Below are positions 44,058 through 52,863 of a DNA stretch of 64,000 bases, piece after piece. This DNA comes from Chitinophaga agrisoli. GTDB lineage: Bacteria > Bacteroidota > Bacteroidia > Chitinophagales > Chitinophagaceae. The notes under the pieces are model-generated. The model had not been told where the DNA came from, searched no databases, and saw only the letters and a program-made list of their open reading frames with translations. The stretch lies in assembly GCF_008386695.1 (NCBI RefSeq), contig NZ_VUOC01000004.1:124001-188000 (forward strand), given 5' to 3'. The position numbers and the translations under genes were made by a program. Within the stretch, counting starts at the first letter, position 1, and each line of letters begins with the position of its first letter.

Positions 44058-45911
44058 CTATCTGCCCAGCGGTATCCGGATGTAGAATTCCAGCATACTT
44101 TTATCCAGTATACGTGTAGTACCGCGGTATTTATTCTTGTCATCATCAGGCCCAAGGAGATGGTCCGGCACATTGCTGAACGAGGGATCAATACCGGGTT
44201 GCAGGAAGAACAGTTTATAGTTGATACCTACCTGTAACCGCGGCAGCACATAATAGGCCGCATCCAGGTTCCAGCCCAGGGAACGCAGGCCCGGCAATTT
44301 ACTTTTATTAAAAGTTGCCGGTGTAACAGGGCCCAGTTGCCCACTGGTATCTCTAAATGTTTCCTGGTGATGGGTAGACGTATCCTGAACGCCCGAAGGA
44401 AGCACAAAGCTGAACGTAATGCCCGTTCCAACAGACCAACGGCCTTTTGTATAATTAAGGTTAATACCCGCATTGCCCACAAACGCTTTTTTAAGCGTAT
44501 AAGGCGTGGTGATGCTGTCTATTACAAATACGGAATCCCTTACCTCGTCCCGTCCGGTGCCCATATGGGTAAACCGTTTATCGTATCCTGTTATATAGCC
44601 CAGTCCGATGGAAGGCTGCAGGTAAATATTACGCCACAGCGGCAGGTTATACAAAGCGCCCAACCGGATCCCCAGCGCGCTGCCCGCGCTGGCGCCAGCC
44701 ATGCCTGACACCGGTAATAATACCCCCGCCTGCATGGCCCAGCGGCTGCCATCTGCCTGCCAGGCCCGTTTTGCAGGGGGTAATGAGGAATAAGGAATAT
44801 GCTGGCCGCGGCTGCCGGATGAGAGTACCGGCTTTTCCACGATAAAAGGATTATTCGGGCGCAGCGGCCGGAAACCGGCTCGTAGGGCGGTAAGACCATC
44901 ATTATCCCGGGTCAGGCTGCTGTTGGCAGGTTTATCTCCTCTTTCGGGCTCACGATTATTTTTTACTGCTGAATGTTTATCGCCGTTACTATTGGCCACA
45001 GATGACGGCGCCTCACCCCGCTGCCCTGTTGCATCAGCATGACCAGCCACAGAGAACGGCTTAGTACCTCTATTATTTGCTCCCGTGCCCCTGTTATTGC
45101 TATTCGGCACATTTACTCCGGCCCCCGGTTGCTTTGCACCAGCGCCGGCGTTATTTCCGGATCTTCCTGCACGCCCCTTGTTATCCACTGCCGGTGTAAC
45201 CGCCTGATTTGACGGCGACAATAATTTATTACCTGCATTTAGAGACGAGTTCGATAGCTGCCGGTCATTACCTGCTATTACATGTCCCGCATTATTCCCC
45301 GCTGCCTCTTTTGCCGCAGCATCTTCTCCGCGCCCTGGCGCTGCATTCGCCGCACTATTACCAACCCCGTTACTTTCACTCGCGCCAGGCCATCCTGCTG
45401 CGCCAATACCATTCAACGCCCCTTTAGTTATTCCCTCTCTACCTCCTGAAGATGAGTCACTTACAACATTCCCAGCCATCCCATTCCCAGCCATCCCCGC
45501 CCCGGAATCCGCCACAGGCCCAGCCCCACCGCCCGTCGCTGAATCACCGCTCCCTTTATCCTGGCGCTCATTCGTAACACCCTGTTTTTGTTTCGTTTGT
45601 ACATCCATGTTATGATACAATAGCACGCCTGCCACAATAGAGATCACCGCAGCTGCCGCTACCGTAGGCACTATTACAGTAGCCTGCCCCATAGCAGCCC
45701 ATACCTTCTGCAGTATCGTTCTGGCAGGCGCTGCCGCCGGCCCTGCGGCCGGCGAAGCAGCTGATGCTCCTGCTGCGGCAGATGCGTCCAACAAGCCAGA
45801 CATCTTTGACCAGGCCTGCCGCTTCATATCCATACCGGTCGGATCCGGCGCGGATTGCTGCGCGGCGTCTTTTAGCCATTGCTCAATATGTAAATGCTTG
45901 TCATCCATCAT
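44058..45911 (-). CDS. Envelope-spanning protein: cytoplasmic N-domain, inner-membrane helix, long linker, outer-membrane barrel
   Basis: 617 residues. Residues 1-75 are cytoplasmic and anti-sigma-like in position (HLHIEQWLKDAAQQSAPDP, RQAWSKMSGLLDA). One membrane helix spans about 77-99 (ATVIVPTVAAAAVISIVAGV). Then come about 280 residues of Gly/Ala/Asn/Ser-rich linker, and from about 385 a porin-like barrel (WAMQAGVLLPVSGMAGASAG, IRLGALYNLPLWRNIYLQPSI, LEFYIRIPLGR). The start overlaps the sigma stop by four bases (ATGA). It could carry a signal from the outer membrane to the sigma factor without separate receptor and FecR proteins; this is inference. Confidence 0.82.
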   Translation of the reverse strand: MMDDKHLHIEQWLKDAAQQSAPDPTGMDMKRQAWSKMSGLLDASAAAGASAASPAAGPAAAPARTILQKVWAAMGQATVIVPTVAAAAVISIVAGVLLYHNMDVQTKQKQGVTNERQDKGSGDSATGGGAGPVADSGAGMAGNGMAGNVVSDSSSGGREGITKGALNGIGAAGWPGASESNGVGNSAANAAPGRGEDAAAKEAAGNNAGHVIAGNDRQLSNSSLNAGNKLLSPSNQAVTPAVDNKGRAGRSGNNAGAGAKQPGAGVNVPNSNNRGTGANNRGTKPFSVAGHADATGQRGEAPSSVANSNGDKHSAVKNNREPERGDKPANSSLTRDNDGLTALRAGFRPLRPNNPFIVEKPVLSSGSRGQHIPYSSLPPAKRAWQADGSRWAMQAGVLLPVSGMAGASAGSALGIRLGALYNLPLWRNIYLQPSIGLGYITGYDKRFTHMGTGRDEVRDSVFVIDSITTPYTLKKAFVGNAGINLNYTKGRWSVGTGITFSFVLPSGVQDTSTHHQETFRDTSGQLGPVTPATFNKSKLPGLRSLGWNLDAAYYVLPRLQVGINYKLFFLQPGIDPSFSNVPDHLLGPDDDKNKYRGTTRILDKSMLEFYIRIPLGR

Positions 45912-46516
45912 ACTGCCTTGTTATTGTTAAAGACGTTTTGCTGAGCGGTCACATGTTCCTTCAACAGTCGTTTTCCTTCGGCTACATGCCATTTGGAAGT
46001 ACCCGTGCTGATGTTCAGCATGGTAGCAATTTCTTTATGGGAATACCCGTCTATAATAAAAAGATTGATAACAACTCTCGTGGTCGGCGGTAATAATTCC
46101 AATGCCTGCAGCAGATCCTTATATTCCAGCCGGTTATCTGCGTGAACAGTGGCCAGGTCCTCCGGCACATCCGCTACAGAACGCTCTTTCTGCTGTGCCT
46201 GCGCACTCCGGAAATAGTCTGCTACAGCATGTACGATGATCCGGCGTAACCAGCCTTCAAAGCTGCCGCTATGCTGATACTGTGCTATTTTTTGGAAAGC
46301 CCGCAGAAAGCCGTTGTTCAGGATATCAACACCCTGGTCCTGGTCTGTCGTATAACGGCGTATTACTCCCAACATCCTGTCAAAATATAGGTAATACAGC
46401 TTCTCCTGGCACAAACGGTCGCTCCTGCGGCAGCCGTCCAGTATCTGGTCCAGATTGTCGCAGGCGTCATGATAATCAGCCGTATGTGCGGATAAGTTGA
46501 TCAGCAGCGTTTTCAA
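45908..46516 (-). CDS. ECF-type RNA polymerase sigma factor, probable TTG start
   Basis: 202 residues from a TTG at 46516 (LKTLLINLSAHTADYHDACDN). No in-frame ATG lies before residue 47, inside region 2, so a non-ATG start is needed; a TTG at 46564 is the other option. Region 2 (LYYLYFDRMLGVIRRYTTDQDQGVDILNNGFLRAFQKIAQYQ, GSFEGWLRRIIVHAVADYFR) and region 4 (LLPPTTRVVINLFIIDGYSHKEIATMLNISTGTSKWHV) are complete. It is translationally coupled to the envelope-spanning protein, whose N-terminus probably restrains it. Confidence 0.88.
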   Translation of the reverse strand: MKTLLINLSAHTADYHDACDNLDQILDGCRRSDRLCQEKLYYLYFDRMLGVIRRYTTDQDQGVDILNNGFLRAFQKIAQYQHSGSFEGWLRRIIVHAVADYFRSAQAQQKERSVADVPEDLATVHADNRLEYKDLLQALELLPPTTRVVINLFIIDGYSHKEIATMLNISTGTSKWHVAEGKRLLKEHVTAQQNVFNNNKAV

Positions 46517-46662
46517 GTTAATTAGTAAACAGGACGTATAAGGCGAACTGCAAAAAGGTGGCAACAGGGTTCTGACATCTTACAACCGCCTTGCTACGTC
46601 CTGGTACTCTATAAAGACAGGAAGGTGTATTCCAAAGGTTGGGTAATTCTAAAAATATTTTT

Positions 46663-48315
46663 TTACGGCCTTACATATACTTCTATTACAGCGTTAGTAG
46701 GCCGGCGGGGAGCCAGAAAATCGTCCACCTGCCGGTAATGTTGTTTCAATTCCGCCCGCAGGGCGAACGGGAAAAAGTTATTCAGTCCCGGCGCATATTC
46801 ATATAGCACCAGGTCATAATGATGTGTTCTTACCTTTTCCGTAAAAGCAGCCAGCTGCCGGTTGAACATGCCTACCCCCAGGTGATACCACAGCGGGTAA
46901 TCTTCCCCGGTCTCCAGCCGGAACGGCATCGCATGCGCCAATGGCGTTAACTCCGTCATGTTCAGCACTTTGATGCTATCCTGCTTCTCTTTTACCACCG
47001 GCAGCGCCAGTATCCGTTCCATCCCCTGTACGGTGGACGGCGGCATATAGATCTTCTTAAATTCCGGCAAACGGGAAAAGATCCACTCAGACGTAGGCAC
47101 GTCCTTGGTCGTATCTGTACTGAGCATAAAGTTCCGGCGGGATACCACATTCTCCGCATCCGGCGATGCCTTTGCCATCTCTACCGGCGCCGGGAAAACA
47201 CGGGCAAATACCCGGTCAATATATTTCCAGAATACGCCGGACCACCACAACAGCACCAGCAGCGCGCCGGCAACAAAAGTGCGGAAACGGCCCAGGTCAA
47301 TATGCTGCAACACGCTAAAATGGCTGCACAAAAAAGCGAATGCAAAACTGTGGAAGAATATATTATTATCCGGAGGCGTATAACTGGTCACCTGGAACAG
47401 GGCCGCTTCTGCCAGGATCCCCAGCGTAAGCAGCAGGAACAGCATGGCCTGCTTATTCAGCCACAGGGCTTTTATATCCCGTAAGGCCGGTACCAGGCAT
47501 AACACCATCAGTACCAGGTAGAATTTGATCCATTGGGAAGCGCCCAGTATCTCCTCTGCAAAATCCGTTACGGCTAAACGGGAATTATGCGGCGGCTGCC
47601 CATGATTGAACCAGTAGCTAAAACCATGGGGTAACAGCGGACCAATAAAGGCAAGCGCCACCGCGCCCAGGAAAACCAGGAACAGCGGAATATCCCAGGG
47701 GCGTTTTTCATGCAGGCTATTATATAATAATAAGGCCAGGCATAACAATAGGGCCAATCCTCCCCCATCCTGCTTGGTGAAAATAGACAGGAAAACAAAA
47801 AGCGCCGCCAGCAGCAGGTACAGGAAACGTACCTTTTGCCCGGGCCGGGTGATGAACTGGAACAGGAAGGCCAGGCCTACCAGCTCATATACGATCACCG
47901 TATGGTTATACCAGGGCCAGAAATTAAAGAAGGAATAAGACAGGACAAACACCAGTACTGACAGGGTACGTATACCCGGCGCTACTTCCAGCCGTTTCAG
48001 GATGGAACGGAAGGCAAACCCCGCCATAATATTGATAAACACCTGGGCTTTTACCAGGGAGATCAGCTGCGGGCCAAATAGTTTAAAGAACAGTGCCGGT
48101 ATGATCCAGAAGCCATACCCCAGCGGCAGGCCAAAATCTTTATAGGGCATCTGCCCGATGGACATCCGGTAAGCGCCCTCCCAGGACAGGAAAATATTTA
48201 CCCGGTAAGGAAAACTGGTGAACAGCGGAACCAACGCCAGGCCAATAATGATCAGCGACTCAATTACGGTAAAGATGCTACGTTTCTGGTAAAGGGATGA
48301 CCCTGACGGTGACAT
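46663..48315 (-). CDS. Multispanning membrane protein, probable GT-C-fold glycosyltransferase
   Basis: 550 residues, about ten or eleven membrane helices in the first 370 residues and a soluble C-terminal domain of about 180. The first extracytoplasmic loop reads SWEGAYRMSIGQMPYKDFGLPLGYGFW, the G-x-x-PYxDF pattern of GT-C enzymes that use polyprenyl-phosphate sugars; Glu and Asp there are candidate catalytic residues. It diverges from the polyprenyl-phosphate-arabinose gene set that begins 485 bases away, which suggests it transfers that sugar. Neither donor nor acceptor is shown. Confidence 0.7.
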   Translation of the reverse strand: MSPSGSSLYQKRSIFTVIESLIIIGLALVPLFTSFPYRVNIFLSWEGAYRMSIGQMPYKDFGLPLGYGFWIIPALFFKLFGPQLISLVKAQVFINIMAGFAFRSILKRLEVAPGIRTLSVLVFVLSYSFFNFWPWYNHTVIVYELVGLAFLFQFITRPGQKVRFLYLLLAALFVFLSIFTKQDGGGLALLLCLALLLYNSLHEKRPWDIPLFLVFLGAVALAFIGPLLPHGFSYWFNHGQPPHNSRLAVTDFAEEILGASQWIKFYLVLMVLCLVPALRDIKALWLNKQAMLFLLLTLGILAEAALFQVTSYTPPDNNIFFHSFAFAFLCSHFSVLQHIDLGRFRTFVAGALLVLLWWSGVFWKYIDRVFARVFPAPVEMAKASPDAENVVSRRNFMLSTDTTKDVPTSEWIFSRLPEFKKIYMPPSTVQGMERILALPVVKEKQDSIKVLNMTELTPLAHAMPFRLETGEDYPLWYHLGVGMFNRQLAAFTEKVRTHHYDLVLYEYAPGLNNFFPFALRAELKQHYRQVDDFLAPRRPTNAVIEVYVRP

Positions 48316-48740
48316 AATGGGGAACGTTTTATGTTTGAAAGCCTCAAAAATAGTGTTTTAGGTACAAAAGGGAAAGCCCCCGCAGAAAGAAGGCCGCTCC
48401 CGCCAGCCACCAGTCCTCCGTCAGGGCAACGCATGCGCAGTCACCTTTCTCACTGGCTACCAGTCTCCCGGCAAGGCCATACTTTCACGGCTCGCCCCTC
48501 GCCGGCAACCATCTAACGGCAATGTACCACCCCAAACGGCCACATTATTATTCCATTATTAATTGCTGCAGTACACCGCCCGGTACTGCTTCCAAAACAC
48601 CGGCAATAAAAACGCTCCCGGTTACTGTAGGCCGTTACAGGCCGTTTCCAACTGCTTATAACCCACTGTCAGCAAACCTACCAACACGCCGCCCTGCCCC
48701 AATGCACCCTTCCTCTCCGGCTCACCTGCGCCCCGCTCGC
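48316..48740. other. Gene-free spacer between divergent operons
   Basis: About 425 bases. The AT-rich start holds the GT-C promoter box. The rest is C/G-rich, Pro/Ala-coding in all frames but without start, bias or homology. Short related blocks (CACCAGTC and CTACCAGTCTCC) occur at 48405-48480 without clear structure. Confidence 0.45.
48345..48352 (-). promoter_or_regulatory. -7 element of the GT-C-like gene
   Basis: TATTTTTG on the minus strand, an exact TAnnTTTG, 30 bases upstream of the ATG at 48315. The -33 partner at the right spacing is weak (TTTC). Confidence 0.45.
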
Positions 48741-48770
48741 TTTGACCTTTCACATGAATGCCGTATCTTG
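48741..48770 (+). promoter_or_regulatory. Promoter of the polyprenyl-phosphate-arabinose operon
   Basis: TTTG (48741-48744), 19 bases, TATCTTG (48764-48770), close to the Bacteroidota consensus. It lies downstream of the ATG at 48758, so that ATG would not be transcribed and translation must start later, at GTG 48800. Confidence 0.5.
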
Positions 48771-48799
48771 CCGCCGGACATAATCACTGTTTTATCCCC

Positions 48800-49687
48800 G
48801 TGCAATATCTTAAACTACTAAGGCCCCATCATTGGGTAAAAAATCTGTTCTTATTTATTCCCCTGTTTTTTGCGGGAGAACTTTTTTACCTCTCTACCAT
48901 AGAGACATTACTGGCTGCATTCCTTGCATTTAGCCTGGTAGCCAGCAGTATCTATATTATTAATGACTATAAGGATATCGAGGCAGACCGTAAACATCCG
49001 GTCAAGTGTAAACGCCCGCTGGCTTCCGGAGCAGTATCCCCCGCCGCGGCGCTGGTATTCTTTGTCATTTGCCTGGTAATAGGCATAGGCCTGGCCTGGT
49101 ATGTACGGCCCAAATTCCTTTTTGTGGTGAGTATCTACTTCGTGCTCAACCTGTTCTACTCCCTGGGGCTCAAAAACATCTCCATCCTGGACATCATCAT
49201 CCTTTCCATGGGTTTTGTGCTGCGTATCAAGGCCGGCGGTATCGCCTCCAATACTGCGGTATCTTCCTGGCTGATGGTCATGGTATTCCTGCTGGCCCTG
49301 TTTATGGCAGTGGCAAAACGCCGGGATGATGTGCTGATCAAGGAAGCCTCCGGCACAGAAATGCGCAAAGCGTCCAAAGGGTATAATATGGACTTTATGA
49401 ACGTAATGCTGGCCCTGTTATCGGCCGTCATTATCGTGTGCTACCTGATGTATACCCTGGACCCCACCACCATCGGCCGGTTCGGCACCCACCGTCTTTA
49501 TTACACCACTCTTTTTGTTATTGCAGGATTATTACGATATTTGCAAATAACCTACGTGGAGAACAATACTGGCTCTCCCACCAAGATCCTGTACAAAGAC
49601 CGCTTTATCCAATTAACCATAGCCCTGTGGATCCTGAGTTTTTATGTGATCATTTATTTACCGGCAAACAAAAGTTTTTTTAACTAA
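48800..49687 (+). CDS. UbiA-family polyprenyl-phosphate phosphoribosyltransferase (DPPR synthase-like)
   Basis: 295 residues from the GTG at 48800 (QYLKLLRPHHWVKNLFLFIP, the family's normal beginning). Prenyltransferase metal-binding motifs are IINDYKDIEADRKHPVKCKRPLASG and a second acidic site near KRRDDVLIKE. About eight membrane helices. RPHHWVKN at the start and the KHP..KRP segment are features of decaprenyl-phosphate phosphoribosyltransferases (Rv3806c type), which join PRPP to a polyprenyl phosphate. The stop overlaps the DprE1-like start (TAATG), so the two are translationally coupled. Confidence 0.9.
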   Translation: MQYLKLLRPHHWVKNLFLFIPLFFAGELFYLSTIETLLAAFLAFSLVASSIYIINDYKDIEADRKHPVKCKRPLASGAVSPAAALVFFVICLVIGIGLAWYVRPKFLFVVSIYFVLNLFYSLGLKNISILDIIILSMGFVLRIKAGGIASNTAVSSWLMVMVFLLALFMAVAKRRDDVLIKEASGTEMRKASKGYNMDFMNVMLALLSAVIIVCYLMYTLDPTTIGRFGTHRLYYTTLFVIAGLLRYLQITYVENNTGSPTKILYKDRFIQLTIALWILSFYVIIYLPANKSFFN

Positions 49688-51069
49688 TGCAAAAACGGTT
49701 AGCAAATTGGGGCAATTACCCGGTGGTATCCAGTGAAGAAAGCACTTTTACCCGGGAAGACCAGCTACAGGAGCTGTTGGATAGGCCATCCACCTTCATC
49801 GCACGGGGCAACGGCCGCTGTTATGGCGATGCCTCCCTGGGCGTACACAGTATTTCTACCCTTAAATACGACAAAGCACTGGATTTTGATACGGAGCTGG
49901 GCATCCTGGAATGCCAGGCCGGCCTTACGCTGGATCATATCCTGGACTTTATTGTACCCAAAGGCTGGTTTCTGCCGGTTACGCCAGGCACCAAGTTCAT
50001 TACCGTAGGCGGCGCAGTAGCGTCCGATGTACATGGTAAAAACCACCATGTGGATGGGGCCTTCTCCAACCATATCGTAGATATGGATGTGATAACCGCC
50101 CAAGGGCTGATCACCTGCTCCGCGCAGCGGGAGCCGGACCTGTTCTGGGCAACCTGCGGCGGTATGGGCCTTACCGGGGTAATTACCCGGGTAAAGTTCC
50201 GCCTCAAAAAGATCGACACCGCCTACATCAAACAACGCCAGATCAAGGCGCGCAACCTCGAAGAGGTGATCCGCCTGTTCGAAGAATACCGGCATTATAC
50301 CTATTCTGTGGCCTGGATAGATTGCCTCCAGAAAGGCGATAGCTTTGGCCGCAGTATACTCATCGTGGGCGAACATGCCACGCCGGAAGAGCTGTCTGCC
50401 CAACAACGCCAGGCCCCCCTGGAGCTTCCTAAAAAGAAGAAGCTCACCATCCCCTTTAATCTTCCCTCCTTTGTGCTGAACACCTTTACGGTCAAAGCCT
50501 TTAACTGGCTGTACTATGCCAAGAACACCAAAAAGGAGATCAATAACGTAGTTTCCTACGAGCCGTTCTTTTACCCGCTGGACGCATTCCTGCATTGGAA
50601 CCGCGGCTACGGCAAAGCCGGCTTTGTACAGTACCAGTTCGTACTGCCGCTGGATCAGAAAGAAGGGCTCATCGCCATCCTCAAACGTATCAGCGATAAA
50701 GGCTGGGGCTCTTTCCTGGCCGTGCTAAAGGTATTTGGCCACCAGGACAGCCTGATCTCCTTCCCAATGGAAGGTTATACCCTGGCGCTGGACTTCCCCG
50801 TACGCAAAGGTCTGTTTGATTTCCTGGACGAGCTGGATACCCTGGTGCTGCAATACGGCGGACGGCTATACCTATCCAAGGACGCCCGTATGAAACAGGA
50901 GATCTTCTGGCAAAGTTACCCCCATGTACAGCGCTTTGCAGAGATCGTGAAGCAGTATAACGGCGATTTCCGGTTCCGGTCCTTACAGTCCGACAGGCTA
51001 TTGCTTACCGCTGCAGATCAACAACCGGAGGCGGCCAGCACTGCAGTACCACAAGTTTCAGCCGTATAG
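49687..51069 (+). CDS. dprE1: DprE1-like FAD-dependent decaprenylphosphoryl-ribose 2-oxidase
   Basis: 460 residues. The FAD site is FIARGNGRCYGDASLG, then GTKFITVGGAVASDVHGKNHHVDG (His116 corresponds to mycobacterial His132) and GGMGLTGVI. Lys398 in YLSKDAR corresponds to the active-site Lys418. The residue equal to mycobacterial Cys387, target of benzothiazinones, is Ala367 (GYTLALDFP versus GWNICVDFP). It oxidises the ribose C2 to a keto group, the first half of the ribose-to-arabinose epimerisation. Gene order UbiA, DprE1, DprE2 supports the assignment. The gene symbol is given by homology. Confidence 0.92.
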   Translation: MQKRLANWGNYPVVSSEESTFTREDQLQELLDRPSTFIARGNGRCYGDASLGVHSISTLKYDKALDFDTELGILECQAGLTLDHILDFIVPKGWFLPVTPGTKFITVGGAVASDVHGKNHHVDGAFSNHIVDMDVITAQGLITCSAQREPDLFWATCGGMGLTGVITRVKFRLKKIDTAYIKQRQIKARNLEEVIRLFEEYRHYTYSVAWIDCLQKGDSFGRSILIVGEHATPEELSAQQRQAPLELPKKKKLTIPFNLPSFVLNTFTVKAFNWLYYAKNTKKEINNVVSYEPFFYPLDAFLHWNRGYGKAGFVQYQFVLPLDQKEGLIAILKRISDKGWGSFLAVLKVFGHQDSLISFPMEGYTLALDFPVRKGLFDFLDELDTLVLQYGGRLYLSKDARMKQEIFWQSYPHVQRFAEIVKQYNGDFRFRSLQSDRLLLTAADQQPEAASTAVPQVSAV

Positions 51070-51310
51070 TTAAAGGATAAGCACCCTGTGTACAAACTAT
51101 GGATGCTTGCCGCTATTAAGCGACCTGGTAGCATCGTCATTAAGCCTTACATGTCTACCGCTGTAGCCAGTATGGTTCCATATGGCATCATTACAGGGCA
51201 ACACAGCTGGCAAACAAGCCTTAAATGCTTGCTCCGCTGCATCCAATATGGCGTTGATGGCAACCGCGTTTACCGGCATCCGTTAAACATCGCCATTGAT
51301 CTCATTCATT
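51070..51310. other. Spacer between dprE1- and dprE2-like genes
   Basis: About 240 bases without a convincing gene. The gap is unusually long for a pathway operon and suggests a separate promoter for the reductase. Its last part merges into the AT-rich leader at 51311-51337. Confidence 0.4.
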
Positions 51311-51337
51311 GTTAATCGTTCATTATTAATTAAATAC
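51311..51337 (+). promoter_or_regulatory. AT-rich leader of the dprE2-like gene
   Basis: GTTAATCGTTCATTATTAAT directly precedes the ATG and closely resembles the sequence preceding the HAD phosphatase gene (52235-52263). Function is unknown; it may favour translation initiation. Confidence 0.35.
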
Positions 51338-52069
51338 ATGCCTACTGTTTTAATCCTGGGCGCCGGTTCTGATATGGCCGTAGCCATTGCCCGGCAGTTC
51401 GCCGCTGACAAATACGATATACAACTGGCCGCGCGCAACGCTGCGCATCTGCACGCGCAGCAACAGGACCTCCACATCCGTTATGGCGTGACAGCTACCG
51501 CCTACACCTTTGACGCCCTCGACTTCGATAGTCACACTGAATTTTATGATACCCTGCCCATTAAACCAGATATTACCATTTGCGTATTTGGCTACCTGGG
51601 GCAACAGGAACAGGCGCAGGTCAACTGGCAGGAAGCCAGCCGCATCCTGCACACCAACTATACCGGCGCCGTATCCATCCTGAATATTGTCGCCAATGAC
51701 TACGCCAATCGGCGTGCCGGTATGATCATCGGTATTAGTTCCGTAGCAGGCGAACGTGGCCGGCAAAGCAACTACCTTTACGGTAGCGCAAAAGCAGGTT
51801 TCACGGCCTACCTGAGCGGCCTGCGCAACCGGCTCTTTCACCATAATGTACATGTCATGAGCGTACAGCCAGGATTCGTCTACACCCGTATGACGGAAGA
51901 CCTGAAGCTGCCGCCGCTCCTAACCGCCCAACCGGAAGATGTTGCCAAAGCTGTCTCCAGCGCCGCCCGATCCCGTAAGAACATACTCTACGTAAAATGG
52001 TTTTGGAGATATATTATGTTGATAATCAAGTCTATTCCAGAGTTTATTTTCAAAAAACTGAAATTATAA
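51338..52069 (+). CDS. dprE2: DprE2-like short-chain dehydrogenase (2-keto reductase)
   Basis: 243 residues from the ATG at 51338 (MPTVLILGAGSDMAVAIARQ); a longer frame to 51296 is not needed. NAD(P)-binding GAGSDMAVAIA, catalytic Ser in IIGISSVAGERGR and the YxxxK pair in NYLYGSAKAGF are all present. A C-terminal membrane-proximal helix (WFWRYIMLIIKSIPEFIFKKLKL) is typical of DprE2. It would reduce the 2-keto intermediate made by the DprE1-like enzyme to give polyprenyl-phosphate-arabinofuranose. The substrate is assigned by context and homology. Confidence 0.9.
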   Translation: MPTVLILGAGSDMAVAIARQFAADKYDIQLAARNAAHLHAQQQDLHIRYGVTATAYTFDALDFDSHTEFYDTLPIKPDITICVFGYLGQQEQAQVNWQEASRILHTNYTGAVSILNIVANDYANRRAGMIIGISSVAGERGRQSNYLYGSAKAGFTAYLSGLRNRLFHHNVHVMSVQPGFVYTRMTEDLKLPPLLTAQPEDVAKAVSSAARSRKNILYVKWFWRYIMLIIKSIPEFIFKKLKL

Positions 52070-52234
52070 AACAAGTGCAGCTAAATAATTGATATATAGC
52101 TGATAATGCACTTTTACCAGATTAGATAGCATCAGCATTGAATTATTATCTTTAATAATCAACAGCTTAGCGATTGATATGTAGGACATAAGGAATGAGG
52201 CGCTTTTCTGCATAATCCCTTTCATCCACGAACT

Positions 52235-52263
52235 GTTAATCGCTAATTACTAACCAATTAAAC
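52235..52263 (+). promoter_or_regulatory. AT-rich leader of the HAD phosphatase gene
   Basis: GTTAATCGCTAATTACTAAC leads into the ATG and matches the leader of the dprE2-like gene in its first eight bases and overall pattern. A TATCTTTA box at 52147-52154 further upstream could be the promoter -7 element. Confidence 0.35.
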
Positions 52264-52863
52264 ATGGCATCGATCGCCTTTTTTGATTTTGACGGTACCA
52301 TTACATCCAGGGATACACTTTTTGAGATCATCCAGTTTCAAAAAGGAAATGCGTATTTTTATACAGGCATGCTACTGCTATCGCCGGCGCTGGTATTGTT
52401 TAAGCTAAAGCTGATATCCAGCCATAACATGAAACAGCTGGTGCTACGGTACTTTTTCAAGGGTACACCGGTAGCAGATTTCCGCAAAGGCTGCGATGAT
52501 TTTTGCCGCCAACGCCTCCCCGGTTTACTCCGGTCCCAGGCGCTGATCGCCATAAAAAACCACCAGGCGCAAGGGCACCAGGTGGCAGTTGTAACAGCTT
52601 CCGCCCAGGATTGGGTAGCGCCCTGGTGCGCCGCGATAGGTATCAGCTGCATCGCCACTCAGCTGGAAGTAAAGGATGAGCAGTTAACCGGTAACATATT
52701 GGGCCTTAACTGTAACGGCGATGAAAAGGTTTGCCGTATTAAGAATGAATACGATCTGGCAGGTTTTGAGACCATCTACGCCTATGGCGATAGCAGCGGG
52801 GATAAAGCGATGCTCAGCATTGCCGGCGTGCCGCAGTTTAAGCCCTTCAGGGCAGCGCTATGA
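52264..52863 (+). CDS. HAD-superfamily (subclass IB) phosphatase
   Basis: 199 residues. Motif I FFDFDGTIT with nucleophile Asp8 and acid/base Asp10, motif II VVTAS, motif IV YGDSSGDKAML. The helical cap (LFEIIQFQKGNAYFYTGMLLLSPALVLFKLKL) is of the IB type. Mycobacteria remove the 5-phosphate of polyprenyl-phospho-phosphoribose with a PAP2-type enzyme (Rv3807c); here a HAD enzyme next to the dprE-like genes may do this job (inference). Alternatives are phosphoserine-like or lipid-phosphate substrates. Confidence 0.88.
   Translation: MASIAFFDFDGTITSRDTLFEIIQFQKGNAYFYTGMLLLSPALVLFKLKLISSHNMKQLVLRYFFKGTPVADFRKGCDDFCRQRLPGLLRSQALIAIKNHQAQGHQVAVVTASAQDWVAPWCAAIGISCIATQLEVKDEQLTGNILGLNCNGDEKVCRIKNEYDLAGFETIYAYGDSSGDKAMLSIAGVPQFKPFRAAL

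Noticed and set aside
49765-50595. 276-codon open frame on the minus strand
   Set aside because: Antisense to the DprE1-like gene; no coding features.
51088-51315. 75-codon plus-strand frame between the dprE1- and dprE2-like genes
   Set aside because: No domain, signal or coding bias; it overlaps the dprE2 leader.
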